From Glacieibacterium sp965200405 (GTDB taxonomy: Bacteria > Pseudomonadota > Alphaproteobacteria > Sphingomonadales > Sphingomonadaceae), in NCBI RefSeq assembly GCF_965200405.1, contig NZ_OZ241356.1, positions 2,666,001 to 2,730,000 of the forward strand: a stretch of 64,000 nucleotides of DNA, read 5' to 3'. Both the position numbers and the translations under genes were made by a program. Every line of letters starts with the position of its first letter. Positions within the stretch are counted from its first letter, which is position 1. A model generated the notes under the pieces. It searched no databases. It was given only the letters and a program-made list of their open reading frames with translations, and was not told the origin of the DNA. Shown here one piece after another: positions 43,212 through 51,732 of this stretch.

Positions 43212-44489
43212 CTATGCTATTGCAGAAATGACGCGGTTGGCGGCCCAGCGCGGGTAGGGGCCGAGCAGCAGCAGCAACAGGCTGCCGACGATCAGGCAGC
43301 CGACACCGGACAGCAGCACGGCATGGTAATTGCCGGTGCGATCGAAGCTGAAGCCATAGACCACCGGTCCCAGTCCGCCACCGAGTGCGATGACAGCATA
43401 GAAACAGCCGTAGATCGCACCGTAGTGCCGCTGCCCGAAGTAGCGATTGATCAAATAGGCGAGCAGGTCGAACTCGAACCCGGCGCCGAAGCCGATCGCC
43501 AGGATCGCCAGCAGTGCGCTGGTGGGACTGACGGTCGAGCCTGTCAGCAGCCACGACCCGACGGCCGGCACCATCAGGATGCCGAAAGCGCAAAGCGGAG
43601 CCCATATACGATCCAGCAGCCAGCCGCCGATGACGCGCCCGGCGATAACGGCGAGGCCGAAGCTCGCGGTGATGCGCGCGATCTGCGGCAACTCGAAGTG
43701 AAATGTCTTGAGAATGTTCTCCATGTTCGGAGTCGGCGCCGTGAGCGCGAAAGCGATCAGCAGGAACGCCGCCGCCAATAGCCAGAAGCGCGGATCGCGA
43801 AGCGCTTGGCGGAGCGTCACGCCATATTCTTCGACGATCACGGTTTCGTCGGGCGCCACGTCGATCACGGCAGCGTGGTTTTCCCGGAACAGGCGAAAGA
43901 CGATCGGCACGCCGATGACGATGGGCAGCATTCCGATGACGACAAACGCCGTCCGCCAGCCATAATTCAGGATGAGCCACGCAGTGAACGGCTTGATAAG
44001 GAAGCCGGTGAGCCCGGTGCCTGTGCTGGCAATGCCGAGGGCCAGTCCACGGTTGCGATCGAACCAGCCGTTGACCACGCGCGTCCAGGTCGCCGACAGG
44101 GTTCCGGCGCCCAGCACCGACATGACGACCCATTGTCCGTAATAAAGCGTCAGCGAGCCGGTGCTGAAGCCGAGGCTCATGAAGCACAAGCCGAACAACA
44201 TCAGTGAGACCATCGCGACGTTGCGCGCCCCGTATCGATCGATAACGATGCCGACGCCCGGGCTGATCAGCATCACGACGCCGGACTGGACGGCGATGCT
44301 GCCCATCATTGCTGCAAAGCTCCAGCCGAACGCCTGCGACAGCTCGGGCGCGAACATCCCGATCGTATAGAAGGGGATAGGACTAAGTCCGACCGCGACG
44401 CCGATCATCGAGGCGAGGACGACGAGCCACCCTTGCGTCGTCTCGCGCGGTTCGATGGTCGATGCGACATCCGCCGTTTGGCTTTTCAT
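43212..44489 (-). CDS. MFS transporter, OFA/monocarboxylate type
   Basis: This 425-residue transporter has twelve hydrophobic segments. WLVVLASMIGVAVGLSPIPF starts helix 1 and the conserved loop GIVIDRYGARNVAM follows helix 2. GPVVYGFSFDRTGNYHAV lies near the end, as in oxalate/formate and monocarboxylate MFS carriers. It probably imports a carboxylic acid across the inner membrane by proton symport. It stands alone on the minus strand, divergent from the four-gene operon at 44617, and shares the operator at 44538 with it. Confidence 0.87.
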   Translation of the reverse strand: MKSQTADVASTIEPRETTQGWLVVLASMIGVAVGLSPIPFYTIGMFAPELSQAFGWSFAAMMGSIAVQSGVVMLISPGVGIVIDRYGARNVAMVSLMLFGLCFMSLGFSTGSLTLYYGQWVVMSVLGAGTLSATWTRVVNGWFDRNRGLALGIASTGTGLTGFLIKPFTAWLILNYGWRTAFVVIGMLPIVIGVPIVFRLFRENHAAVIDVAPDETVIVEEYGVTLRQALRDPRFWLLAAAFLLIAFALTAPTPNMENILKTFHFELPQIARITASFGLAVIAGRVIGGWLLDRIWAPLCAFGILMVPAVGSWLLTGSTVSPTSALLAILAIGFGAGFEFDLLAYLINRYFGQRHYGAIYGCFYAVIALGGGLGPVVYGFSFDRTGNYHAVLLSGVGCLIVGSLLLLLLGPYPRWAANRVISAIA

Positions 44490-44537
44490 AGGATGTGATC
44501 CTCAGGTCTGGACAAGCCGGCGACGATGCCGCACCAT

Positions 44538-44557
44538 TCGTCATAAGAGTATGTCAA
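44538..44557. promoter_or_regulatory. Operator copy 6 of the catabolic regulon, divergent and degenerate
   Basis: On the minus strand this reads TTG-N14-CGA and matches the reference copy at 11 of 20 positions, the weakest of the nine. It keeps the six invariant positions and sits between two divergent operons (49 and 60 bases from their start codons), as expected. Alone it would not be convincing. Confidence 0.45.
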
Positions 44558-44616
44558 ATGGCGCCGCGCAAGTCCTTTGCACGATAGCCGCGAGGCACTT
44601 GCGGGAACGCGATTCT

Positions 44617-46341
44617 ATGGCACCTGAGCCGGCCCCATCGTCCTACGGTACGGTCCATGTTCGCAAGGGCTTCGTCGAGGTCGATGGGCGACTTGTCCAC
44701 TATCGGTATGCCGGCAACGGACCGACCGCTGTCATGCTGCATGACTCGCCGCGATCGTCGCGCCTGCACTCCGACACGATGACCCGGCTAGCGGCCGACT
44801 ACCGCGTCTATGCGCTCGACACGCCGGGCTATGGTGCTTCGGCGCCGCTGGATGTCGAGCAACCGACCATCACAGTGTTGGCGGCGGCGCTGGGTCGCAC
44901 ACTGGAAGCGATGGGGCTCGCCTCGGCACCGCTGTACGCGACGCATACTAGTGCGAAGATTGCGCTCGAATATGCGGCCAATTTCGGTAATCCACCGCGG
45001 CTGATCCTCGATGGGCTGTCGATCCCCGTCGGGACGCCCGACGTCGCCTTTATCGAGACCTACATGCGGCCGTTCAGGCTCGATGACGCCGGCGGCTATC
45101 TGGCAAGCGAGTGGACCCGGATGCGCGACATGCTGCGCTGGTTCCCGTGGTTCACGCAGACGCCGCTCGCCCGGATGCCGGTTGCCGAGCAAAGCGACGC
45201 GTGGATCGCCGACTATGTCGTGGATTTCCTGTCGGCCGGCGCTCGCTATTCATCGGCGTACGCGGCGGCAATGTATTACGATCCGATGCCGGCGCTGCGC
45301 GCCGTCCGCTGTCCCACCGTCGTCGCGGCGCGGACTGACGATGTACTCCTCTCATCGCTTGAGCGCGTGCCGGCGGGCGACAACGATGCGTTGACGGTTG
45401 TGCGCCTCCCCGCGGATGGCGAAGCATGGTTGGCCTGGCTGGCTCGGATGTTCGCCGATGCGCCGCACCTGGGGGAGCAGCCCGCCGCGACCGCTGCGGC
45501 CGCGGTCTATGTCGATCTCCCGCACGGTCAAGTGTTGGTCCGCCGTGCCGGACGTGGCTCGCAGCGGCCGCTTCTCATCCTCGACGCGCCAACGACTTTG
45601 CACGCATGGGCCTGGCAGGATGCGCTCGGCGGCCGGCCGGTGCTGATCCCTGAACTGCCTGGCTGTGGTGATTCCGATCCACTGCCTGCGCCGTCCATCG
45701 ATGCGGCGGCCGATGCGCTGGGTGCGATGCTCGAACAGCTTGGGCTTGGTTCGGTCGATGTCCTGGGGCTCGGCTTCGCTACGCCATTGGCAGCGGCTTT
45801 CGCCGCGCGACATGCCGACCAAGTGGGACGCGTCGTCCTCGACGGCTGCTTTGCGCTCGACGACAGGGACCGGCACGACGTCGCCGCCGCATTATGCCCC
45901 GAAATTGGCTTCGATCGCGCCGGTGGGCACCTCCACCGGATCTGGCACATGCTTCGCGACGCGGAAGCACAATGGCCGTGGTTCGACGGGTCGCCCGCCG
46001 CGCAGCGTGCGCTTGCACCGCTGCTCGCGGCGTCAGCGCTTCACCCGTCGCTGCTCGCTATCCTCAAACAACCCGAGCGTTACGGCGACATAGCACGCGC
46101 CGCCGTGGAACTGCCCACCACGGCGCGCTATCCTGTTTTCGCGTCACCGGCACTGATCCTCGATCACGCGGACGATCCCGCATATCGTGCCGCTCACCAG
46201 ATCGCAGCGCTGCTACCGGACGCGCACGTTGCAAGACGCTTTGCCAATATTGCCGACACCTGTGCCGTCGTTTGCGCCTTCCTCGATGATGCGGCGACCC
46301 ATCGCGTCGAGACATCCCGCGTCGGAGAATACGCGATATGA
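44617..46341 (+). CDS. Tandem alpha/beta-hydrolase-fold protein without canonical active sites
   Basis: Two alpha/beta-hydrolase domains are fused in a 574-residue protein (about 15-285 and 295-560). Domain 1 has LHDSPRSSRL (41-50), LDTPGYGAS (68-76) and the elbow ATHTS (108-112), with His110 at the nucleophile place. Domain 2 has LILDAPTTLHAW, IPELPGCGDSDPL and the elbow GLGFAT (384-389), with Gly at the nucleophile place. No C-terminal catalytic His is obvious in either. GGGA precedes ATG 44617. It heads the four-gene operon to 50065 and overlaps the MFS gene (ATGA). Domain 2 may be structural and domain 1 the active unit. This is inference. Confidence 0.8.
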   Translation: MAPEPAPSSYGTVHVRKGFVEVDGRLVHYRYAGNGPTAVMLHDSPRSSRLHSDTMTRLAADYRVYALDTPGYGASAPLDVEQPTITVLAAALGRTLEAMGLASAPLYATHTSAKIALEYAANFGNPPRLILDGLSIPVGTPDVAFIETYMRPFRLDDAGGYLASEWTRMRDMLRWFPWFTQTPLARMPVAEQSDAWIADYVVDFLSAGARYSSAYAAAMYYDPMPALRAVRCPTVVAARTDDVLLSSLERVPAGDNDALTVVRLPADGEAWLAWLARMFADAPHLGEQPAATAAAAVYVDLPHGQVLVRRAGRGSQRPLLILDAPTTLHAWAWQDALGGRPVLIPELPGCGDSDPLPAPSIDAAADALGAMLEQLGLGSVDVLGLGFATPLAAAFAARHADQVGRVVLDGCFALDDRDRHDVAAALCPEIGFDRAGGHLHRIWHMLRDAEAQWPWFDGSPAAQRALAPLLAASALHPSLLAILKQPERYGDIARAAVELPTTARYPVFASPALILDHADDPAYRAAHQIAALLPDAHVARRFANIADTCAVVCAFLDDAATHRVETSRVGEYAI

Positions 46342-47684
46342 CGCCTGCTTCTCAGACGGCTGCGGCGGCGGATTCCTGGCCTCCGCGGCGCTATGCCTGG
46401 TTCGTCGTCGCGTGCCTGACCCTGGCCTATGCGCTGGCAATCCTCGACCGGGTGTCGATCGGTCTCCTCATCACGCCGCTCCAGGCCGCGCTCAAGATCA
46501 ACGACACGCAGTTCGGCCTGCTGCAGGGCATGGCATTCAGCATCTGCTATTCTGTCCTCGGGTTGCCGCTAGGCATGTTCTGCGATCGGTCGCACCGCGT
46601 CTCGGTGCTGGTGGGCGGCCTAGTTTTATGGAGCCTGGCGACGATTGGCTGTTCGTTCGCAACCACCTTCGGCGGCCTGTTCGTGGCGCGCATGCTCGTG
46701 GGCGTCGGCGAGGCGGCACTCGTGCCCGTCGCGGTTTCGCTGATTGCCGATTATTTTACGCCGCTCGTCCGGCCCAAAGCCTATGGCGTCTTCGTGACCG
46801 GCAGTTCGCTCGGCACCGCGGTAGCCTTCGCGCTTTCCGGCCTGTTCCTGAGCTGGGCCGATCGACTTATCGCCGTCCTGCCGGTTTTCCACGGAATGGC
46901 ACCGTGGCAGGTCGTCTTTGTCTTGTGCGGCGCGCCGGGCCTGATCCTCGCGCTGATTGTCGTGTTAACGGTCCGCGAGCCTCGCCGGCACGGCGTCGTG
47001 TCGGTGGCGCAGGGATTCAGTCTGCGGCCGATAATCGCGCTGTTCCGCGCCCGTCCGCTCGCCTTCGCTTCGCTGATGGTCGGCACGGTGCTCAACCTCG
47101 TCTGCGTGTATGCGATCCTGGGCTGGTTTCCAGCGCTGTTCATTCGCGCGCACGGCTGGACGCCCGCCGAGACCGGCTATGCGCTCGGTGCGGTCGGCCT
47201 GCCGATCAGTATCTTCGCGGCGGTGAACAGCGGCTGGGTCATCGCGTGGCTGACGCGGCGCGGGCATCGCGACGCGCCGCTTATCACGGCAGCAGCCTGC
47301 GGCATCTCGATGGCGGTGTTCGGTACACTTGGCTGCATCGCGCCCTCGGGTTGGCTGGCGCTGGCGTGCTACGGCATCAACGCGCTGTTCGTGAACTGGA
47401 ACATCTCGTCGGTCTATTCGGGCCTGTCGCTCATCACGCCGAACGCACTGCGCGGGCAGGTCATGGCGCTGCACACGATCTGCTCGGGCCTGATCGCACT
47501 GACAGCGGGGAACTTCATCGTCGGCTTCCTCTCCGACACCGTGTTCAGGACGCCGGGCGGCATCTCCTACGCGCTCGGCGTCGTTTTCCTCACCTTTGGG
47601 CTCGGCGCGACCATCGTTCTCCTGTCCGGACGCAGGGCGTTTCGCGAAGCGGTACAGGCGCACGGCGAAAGGAACGTCCGATGA
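46338..47684 (+). CDS. MFS transporter, spinster-like
   Basis: This 448-residue carrier has twelve predicted helices. The N-terminus YALAILDRVSIGLLITPLQA and LLQGMAFSICYSVLGLPLGM with the loop FCDRSHR match the spinster-like MFS group common in sphingomonads. Substrates are often aromatic acids or other organic acids. The gene overlaps the tandem hydrolase gene upstream and the flavin oxidase gene downstream by four bases each, so it belongs to the same transcript. Together with the carrier at 43212 and the TonB receptor it supplies two inner-membrane routes for one pathway. Confidence 0.88.
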   Translation: MTPASQTAAAADSWPPRRYAWFVVACLTLAYALAILDRVSIGLLITPLQAALKINDTQFGLLQGMAFSICYSVLGLPLGMFCDRSHRVSVLVGGLVLWSLATIGCSFATTFGGLFVARMLVGVGEAALVPVAVSLIADYFTPLVRPKAYGVFVTGSSLGTAVAFALSGLFLSWADRLIAVLPVFHGMAPWQVVFVLCGAPGLILALIVVLTVREPRRHGVVSVAQGFSLRPIIALFRARPLAFASLMVGTVLNLVCVYAILGWFPALFIRAHGWTPAETGYALGAVGLPISIFAAVNSGWVIAWLTRRGHRDAPLITAAACGISMAVFGTLGCIAPSGWLALACYGINALFVNWNISSVYSGLSLITPNALRGQVMALHTICSGLIALTAGNFIVGFLSDTVFRTPGGISYALGVVFLTFGLGATIVLLSGRRAFREAVQAHGERNVR

Positions 47685-49246
47685 TGGACAAGCTCTCGCG
47701 GATCCTCGGTGCAGAGGGGCTGTTGGTCGATGAGGACAGCCGCCGCCTTTACTCCTCCGACCTGTTCGGTGCCGGCGGGCTGGTTGCAGCGGTCGTCCGC
47801 CCGGCTTCGATCGAGGCATTGAGCGCCGCCGTTGCGATGATCGCCGATGCCGGACTGGTGCTCCTGCCTCGTGGTGGCGGACTTACCTATGTGCAGGGCT
47901 ATGTGGCGCCCGGGGCCGGTGCGATCGCAGTCGACATGCGCCGTATGAACCGGATCCTGGAAATCGACGCGCAGAACATGCTCGTCACCGTCGAAGCCGG
48001 CGTCACCTGGATGCAGATCCATGATGCGCTGAAGCCGCTCGGTCTGCGACTACCGTTCTTCGGCACTTTCTCCGGCCGCGGCGCGACCGTGGGCGGGGGG
48101 CTTTCCAACGGTGCGTTGTTCCTCGGCACGGCGCGATACGGCACTGCGGCGGAAATCGTGCTGGGCATGCAGATCGTCCTGGCGGATGGCTCGATCCTTC
48201 ACACCGGCCAGACCGCGATCAGCACCGCCAAGAAGCCGTTCACGCGCAGCTTCGGCCCCGATACGACCGGCCTGTTCACGCACGATGCCGGCGCGCTCGG
48301 GATCAAGGGTACCGTCACGCTGCGCATGATCCGCGCGCCTGCCGTTACCGACTATCTGTCGTTCGGCTTTCAGGACCGGGATGCCGCGGTCGAGGCCTTG
48401 TGCGAGATTGGCCGGTCGGAGCTGGCCGAAGACTGCTACATGATGGACCCGGACAAGACGCGGCAGGCGCTGGCCCAGCCCAGCGGCCTGATCAGGGATG
48501 CGAAGACTCTGGCGAAGGTCGTATTGCAGGAGAAGGGGTTGGCGCGTGGCTTCAAGGCCGGGGCGCAGCTCGCGATGGCGGGTCGAAACTTCATCGAGGC
48601 CGGCTGTTATTCGCTCCACATGGTGCTGGCGGGACGGACGCGCGCAGCGGTCGATGGCGATGTAGCGCTGACGCGGGACATCATCGAAAAGGCCGGCGGC
48701 AAGGAGCTGTCCAACTCCATCCCCAAGGCCGGGCGCGCCGATCCGTATTCCCCGCTCGATGCGGTACTCGGGCCAACCGGCGATCGCTGGATCGCGCTCA
48801 ACGCCAAGGTGGCGCATAGCGAGGCAAAGCCACTGGTCGATGCGGTGGAAGACCTCATCGCCCGGCACCAGGCGGCGCTGGATGCCAAGGGGGTCGTCGT
48901 CTCGCGGCTGCTGACGGTGATTGGCAACCATGTCTTCAGTTACGAGCCGGTTTTCAACTGGCACGACAGTTGGCTGCCGGTCCATCATGCGTCGGTGAGC
49001 GCCACCATGAAGGCGCGCGTCGCCGAACCCGTGCCTGATCTCGACGCCCGCGCGCTCGTCATGCAGGTTCGCGAGGCGATCGTCGCCCTGTTCGCGGCGA
49101 TGGGCGCGCAATCGAACCAGATCGGGCGGACCTACCGCTACGCCGATATCATGCGCCCCGAATCGCGTGCGCTGTTGGCCGGGATCAAACGGCTGGTCGA
49201 CCCTGACAATCGCGTCAATCCCGGCGCGCTCGGGCTTGGGAGCTGA
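47681..49246 (+). CDS. FAD-binding oxidase, VAO/4-cresol-dehydrogenase type
   Basis: This 521-residue protein is homologous to the one at 31367. The PCMH domain shows LLPRGGGLTYVQGYVAPG, VEAGVTW, FSGRGATVGGGLSNGALF and GALGIKGTVTLRM; the C-terminus has NQIGRTYRYADI and RVNPGALGLGS. The family oxidises phenols, alcohols or hydroxy acids with O2 or a cytochrome as acceptor, and the acceptor here is unknown. The start overlaps the MFS gene by four bases. The cupin gene begins three bases after the stop. Two such oxidases in one regulon suggest two related oxidation steps. Confidence 0.87.
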   Translation: MMDKLSRILGAEGLLVDEDSRRLYSSDLFGAGGLVAAVVRPASIEALSAAVAMIADAGLVLLPRGGGLTYVQGYVAPGAGAIAVDMRRMNRILEIDAQNMLVTVEAGVTWMQIHDALKPLGLRLPFFGTFSGRGATVGGGLSNGALFLGTARYGTAAEIVLGMQIVLADGSILHTGQTAISTAKKPFTRSFGPDTTGLFTHDAGALGIKGTVTLRMIRAPAVTDYLSFGFQDRDAAVEALCEIGRSELAEDCYMMDPDKTRQALAQPSGLIRDAKTLAKVVLQEKGLARGFKAGAQLAMAGRNFIEAGCYSLHMVLAGRTRAAVDGDVALTRDIIEKAGGKELSNSIPKAGRADPYSPLDAVLGPTGDRWIALNAKVAHSEAKPLVDAVEDLIARHQAALDAKGVVVSRLLTVIGNHVFSYEPVFNWHDSWLPVHHASVSATMKARVAEPVPDLDARALVMQVREAIVALFAAMGAQSNQIGRTYRYADIMRPESRALLAGIKRLVDPDNRVNPGALGLGS

Positions 49247-49249
49247 ACG

Positions 49250-50065
49250 ATGGCACGACCCTATATCGAATTCATCCAAACGCAGAACGTCGATTGGGCG
49301 GTCCAGCCCGACGGGACCGAGATCAAGCGCCTCAACGTCGATCCTGACGATGGTGAGGAGACGTATCTCCTCCGCTATCCGGCAGGCTTCGATGCGCCGG
49401 ACCACGGACCTGAGGATCGCGCCGAGGAGTATCTGGTTCTCGATGGCAGCATCGCGGTCGACGGACGCGAGCAGCGCTATCATTGCTATGGCTTTACTCC
49501 GCGTGGCGAAAGCGCGGGCAGCCGCAGGATGCGTGACGGCGCGACGCTGATCGTTTTTCGCTACGGTCGCCACGATCCGAACAGCGCGACCGGCATGACC
49601 GACGCGATCGCGCTCGACCCCGTCTCCATCCCTTGGGACATGAGCCCCAGCGTGGCGCATATCGCGCACCTCCGCCTGGCGCGCAAAGTGCTGCGTCTGG
49701 GTCCGAATGACAGTTCGCGGACATTCCTGCTGATCGGGCTGCCGCACGGCGTCCCAGCGCAGGCTGAAATGCCGGCGGAGATCCACGATCATTTCGAGGA
49801 AATGTTCATGCTGCAGGGCCAGATGTGGACACCGGAGGGGCTGATCCGGCCCGGTGCCTATTTCTATCGGCCACCGGAGATCATTCACGGGCCGCACGTT
49901 TCGGAAGCGGGCTTCTTCCAGATCATGCGGGCCGGCGCCAATTATGTACGGACCAAATGGACCCACCCGATGCCGCTGCCGATCGGGCAGAGCTATGCGC
50001 CGAAGATCCCCTCCGGTACGCCCGAGAGCTGGGTGCGCGAGTGGAGCGGCACCGCGCCTTACTGA
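49250..50065 (+). CDS. Bicupin protein
   Basis: This 271-residue protein has two cupin barrels. The first is weakly conserved (LLRYPAGFDAPDH, EYLVLDGSIAVDG). The second has a metal-site pattern of His, His, Glu and His in IHDHFEEMFMLQGQMW and FYRPPEIIHGPH. Metal-dependent cupins include ring-cleaving dioxygenases, isomerases and anti-sigma ChrR-like domains. A role as dioxygenase or as isomerase of a pathway intermediate is plausible. It is the last gene of the operon that starts at 44617; a hairpin follows the stop. Confidence 0.85.
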   Translation: MARPYIEFIQTQNVDWAVQPDGTEIKRLNVDPDDGEETYLLRYPAGFDAPDHGPEDRAEEYLVLDGSIAVDGREQRYHCYGFTPRGESAGSRRMRDGATLIVFRYGRHDPNSATGMTDAIALDPVSIPWDMSPSVAHIAHLRLARKVLRLGPNDSSRTFLLIGLPHGVPAQAEMPAEIHDHFEEMFMLQGQMWTPEGLIRPGAYFYRPPEIIHGPHVSEAGFFQIMRAGANYVRTKWTHPMPLPIGQSYAPKIPSGTPESWVREWSGTAPY

Positions 50066-50083
50066 ACGATATTCGACGAGAAA

Positions 50084-50114
50084 GGGGAGGGCGGCTTGTA
50101 CCGCCACCCTCCCC
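50084..50114. terminator. Hairpin between convergent genes
   Basis: GGGGAGGG (50084-50091) pairs with CCCTCCCC (50107-50114), with additional CGG/CCG pairing inside. It lies between the ends of the cupin gene (rightward) and the 50126 gene (leftward), so it could stop transcription from both sides. On the minus strand it is followed by TTTCTCGT, a weak T-run. Confidence 0.55.
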
Positions 50115-50125
50115 ATTAGTAAGCG

Positions 50126-50845
50126 TCAGACCCGCTTCAGTTCGACCAGCTCGTACCAGGTCATCATATAGCCATCGACGCCGCCCTTGAGGAAAATGGC
50201 GTCATCGTCCGCCGTCACCCACACGTCATAGTTCGGGTGGCCGCCCGCCATCGATGCGTCGGGATCGGTGAAGGTGAAGTGCGATGCCTCGAAGGTGCCT
50301 GCTCCCACCGTCACCGTCTCGTCACCGATATAGGCAAGCCTGAGGCTCGTTTCGGCGATCAAGGGTGGCGTGGCGCCGCGATGGTCGGTCGAGGGGAGGA
50401 ACGTGCGGAACTTGCGCCCGTGTGGCCCCTTCGATTTGTCGATCTTCTTGGTGATGTAGGCGTCCCCGGAAATGGGGTGCGTGCCGAAACCGTCGAAATC
50501 GCCACCGAACGGGACTTTCTGCGAGACGCGCCCAATCGTCGGGCCAAAGCTCTCGCATTCGACATGGCCATCGGCAACCCGGAACAGGCCCGCTCCCATG
50601 AACACATCGCCGACCGTGAGGCGCACGAAGCAGTCAGTGGGCATGTCGTCGGCATCGAGGCTGTAGACGATGTCGCGCAAGACGGTCGGAGCGGGTTCGT
50701 CGATCTCGCACAGCGCGCGCAAGGTGCGGCTGCCGTCGGTGTGCTTGGTGTAAGTGAAGAACTCGCGCCCACGCTCCTCGCCTTCGCGGCCGGGCTTGCG
50801 GGAAGTATAAAGAATTTTTCCTGAAATGGTTTTGTGCTTCATCAT
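50126..50845 (-). CDS. Protein of unknown function in the catabolic regulon
   Basis: This 239-residue protein is beta-rich by composition, has no signal peptide and contains the segments FFTYTKHTDGSRTLRALCEI, VYSLDADDMPTDCFVRLTVG and SLRLAYIGDETVTVGAGTFEA. It ends in VDGYMMTWYELVELKRV. The alternation of short strands recalls lipocalin-like or DUF3108-type beta-barrels, which bind small hydrophobic molecules, but I cannot place it in a family. The gene is 24 bases after the hydrolase gene at 50870 and is therefore third in the VOC-hydrolase-unknown operon. Its equivalent is missing after the other VOC-hydrolase pair. Confidence 0.7.
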   Translation of the reverse strand: MMKHKTISGKILYTSRKPGREGEERGREFFTYTKHTDGSRTLRALCEIDEPAPTVLRDIVYSLDADDMPTDCFVRLTVGDVFMGAGLFRVADGHVECESFGPTIGRVSQKVPFGGDFDGFGTHPISGDAYITKKIDKSKGPHGRKFRTFLPSTDHRGATPPLIAETSLRLAYIGDETVTVGAGTFEASHFTFTDPDASMAGGHPNYDVWVTADDDAIFLKGGVDGYMMTWYELVELKRV

Positions 50846-50869
50846 GGGCGGGTGCTCCGGATTCGAGTG

Positions 50870-51703
50870 CTAGAGATGGTCGGCAAGAAATTCGCGGATC
50901 GCCGCGGCGCGCTTTGCGGCGAAGTCTTGCGCGTCGAAGCGCGGCAGCCGCACGTACCCGCTGCCCGGAAGCAGGCTGGCCAGCGCCTCGGTGCTGGCCA
51001 GCAGCGGATCGTTCTCGGCCGCCGTCAGCAGTATCGGGCGCGTGATGAGTGGCAGGCGCTCGCCCGCATCCCACTTGAATGCAGCACGATAATTGAAGTG
51101 ATAGGTTTCGCTCGCCTTCAAGACTTCAAGCAGCAAGGCACGCATGTCGGCGGCAGAGCCCAAGCCGTTATCGCGGCGACCGCTGCGAGTGCGATCGTAC
51201 CAGGGATAGAAGAGATATTGGTCGCGGCAGAACTGAAAGATGCGCGTCAAATACATGCCGTCCTGATCGGGCGGGAAAGGAAAGGCATATCTGGCGAGAA
51301 TCTCCTCGAGTTCCGCCGGAGTCAGGACGCTGACGCCATCCAGCACCACTGCATTGATCCGGTCAGGAGCGAGGATAGCGAGCTCGGACGCGATCGCCGC
51401 GCCGGTGTGCGAGCCGTAGAGATCGACCTTCTCGACCTGCAGAGCATCGAGGAACTTCGTCATCGCGATAGCGAGGTCGACGATCGTCGGCTCGCGGTCG
51501 AACAGCGGCTCACTGTCGCCATTTCCGGGGGTATCGGGCGCGAGGACACGATGGCTTTTCGCAAACTCGCCGATCAACCCCAGCATCTGGCGCGAACTGC
51601 CGGGCGAAGCGTGGAGCGTGAGCAACGGCGCGCCCTCGCCGGCATGGCGGTAGTGCATCTGGCCATGGGGCAGGTCCGCGAAGCCTCGCTTGATCGTCGT
51701 CAT
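50870..51703 (-). CDS. Alpha/beta-hydrolase-fold protein with His at the nucleophile elbow
   Basis: This 277-residue paralogue of the 23068 protein has LHASPGSSRQ (30-39), PDTPGNGDSEPL (56-67) and the elbow YGSHTGA (96-102), with His99 at the nucleophile position. The catalytic-acid region may be LLTAAENDPLL. The usual C-terminal catalytic His is missing (region VRLPRFDAQDF). Start ATG 51703 is supported by AAGGA nine bases upstream. It follows the VOC gene at 51733 by 29 bases and precedes the unknown gene at 50845. The conserved HTG elbow in several proteins of one cluster argues for an active, unusual enzyme type rather than a dead hydrolase. Confidence 0.83.
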   Translation of the reverse strand: MTTIKRGFADLPHGQMHYRHAGEGAPLLTLHASPGSSRQMLGLIGEFAKSHRVLAPDTPGNGDSEPLFDREPTIVDLAIAMTKFLDALQVEKVDLYGSHTGAAIASELAILAPDRINAVVLDGVSVLTPAELEEILARYAFPFPPDQDGMYLTRIFQFCRDQYLFYPWYDRTRSGRRDNGLGSAADMRALLLEVLKASETYHFNYRAAFKWDAGERLPLITRPILLTAAENDPLLASTEALASLLPGSGYVRLPRFDAQDFAAKRAAAIREFLADHL

Positions 51704-51732
51704 GGATGTCCTTGCTTCTAGCCTATATTCGC

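Noticed and set aside
48050..50116. Long open frame of 688 codons on the minus strand over the flavin oxidase and cupin genes
   Set aside because: It is antisense to two genes with clear family motifs, has Arg/His-rich low-quality composition typical of GC-rich antisense frames, and shows no domain.
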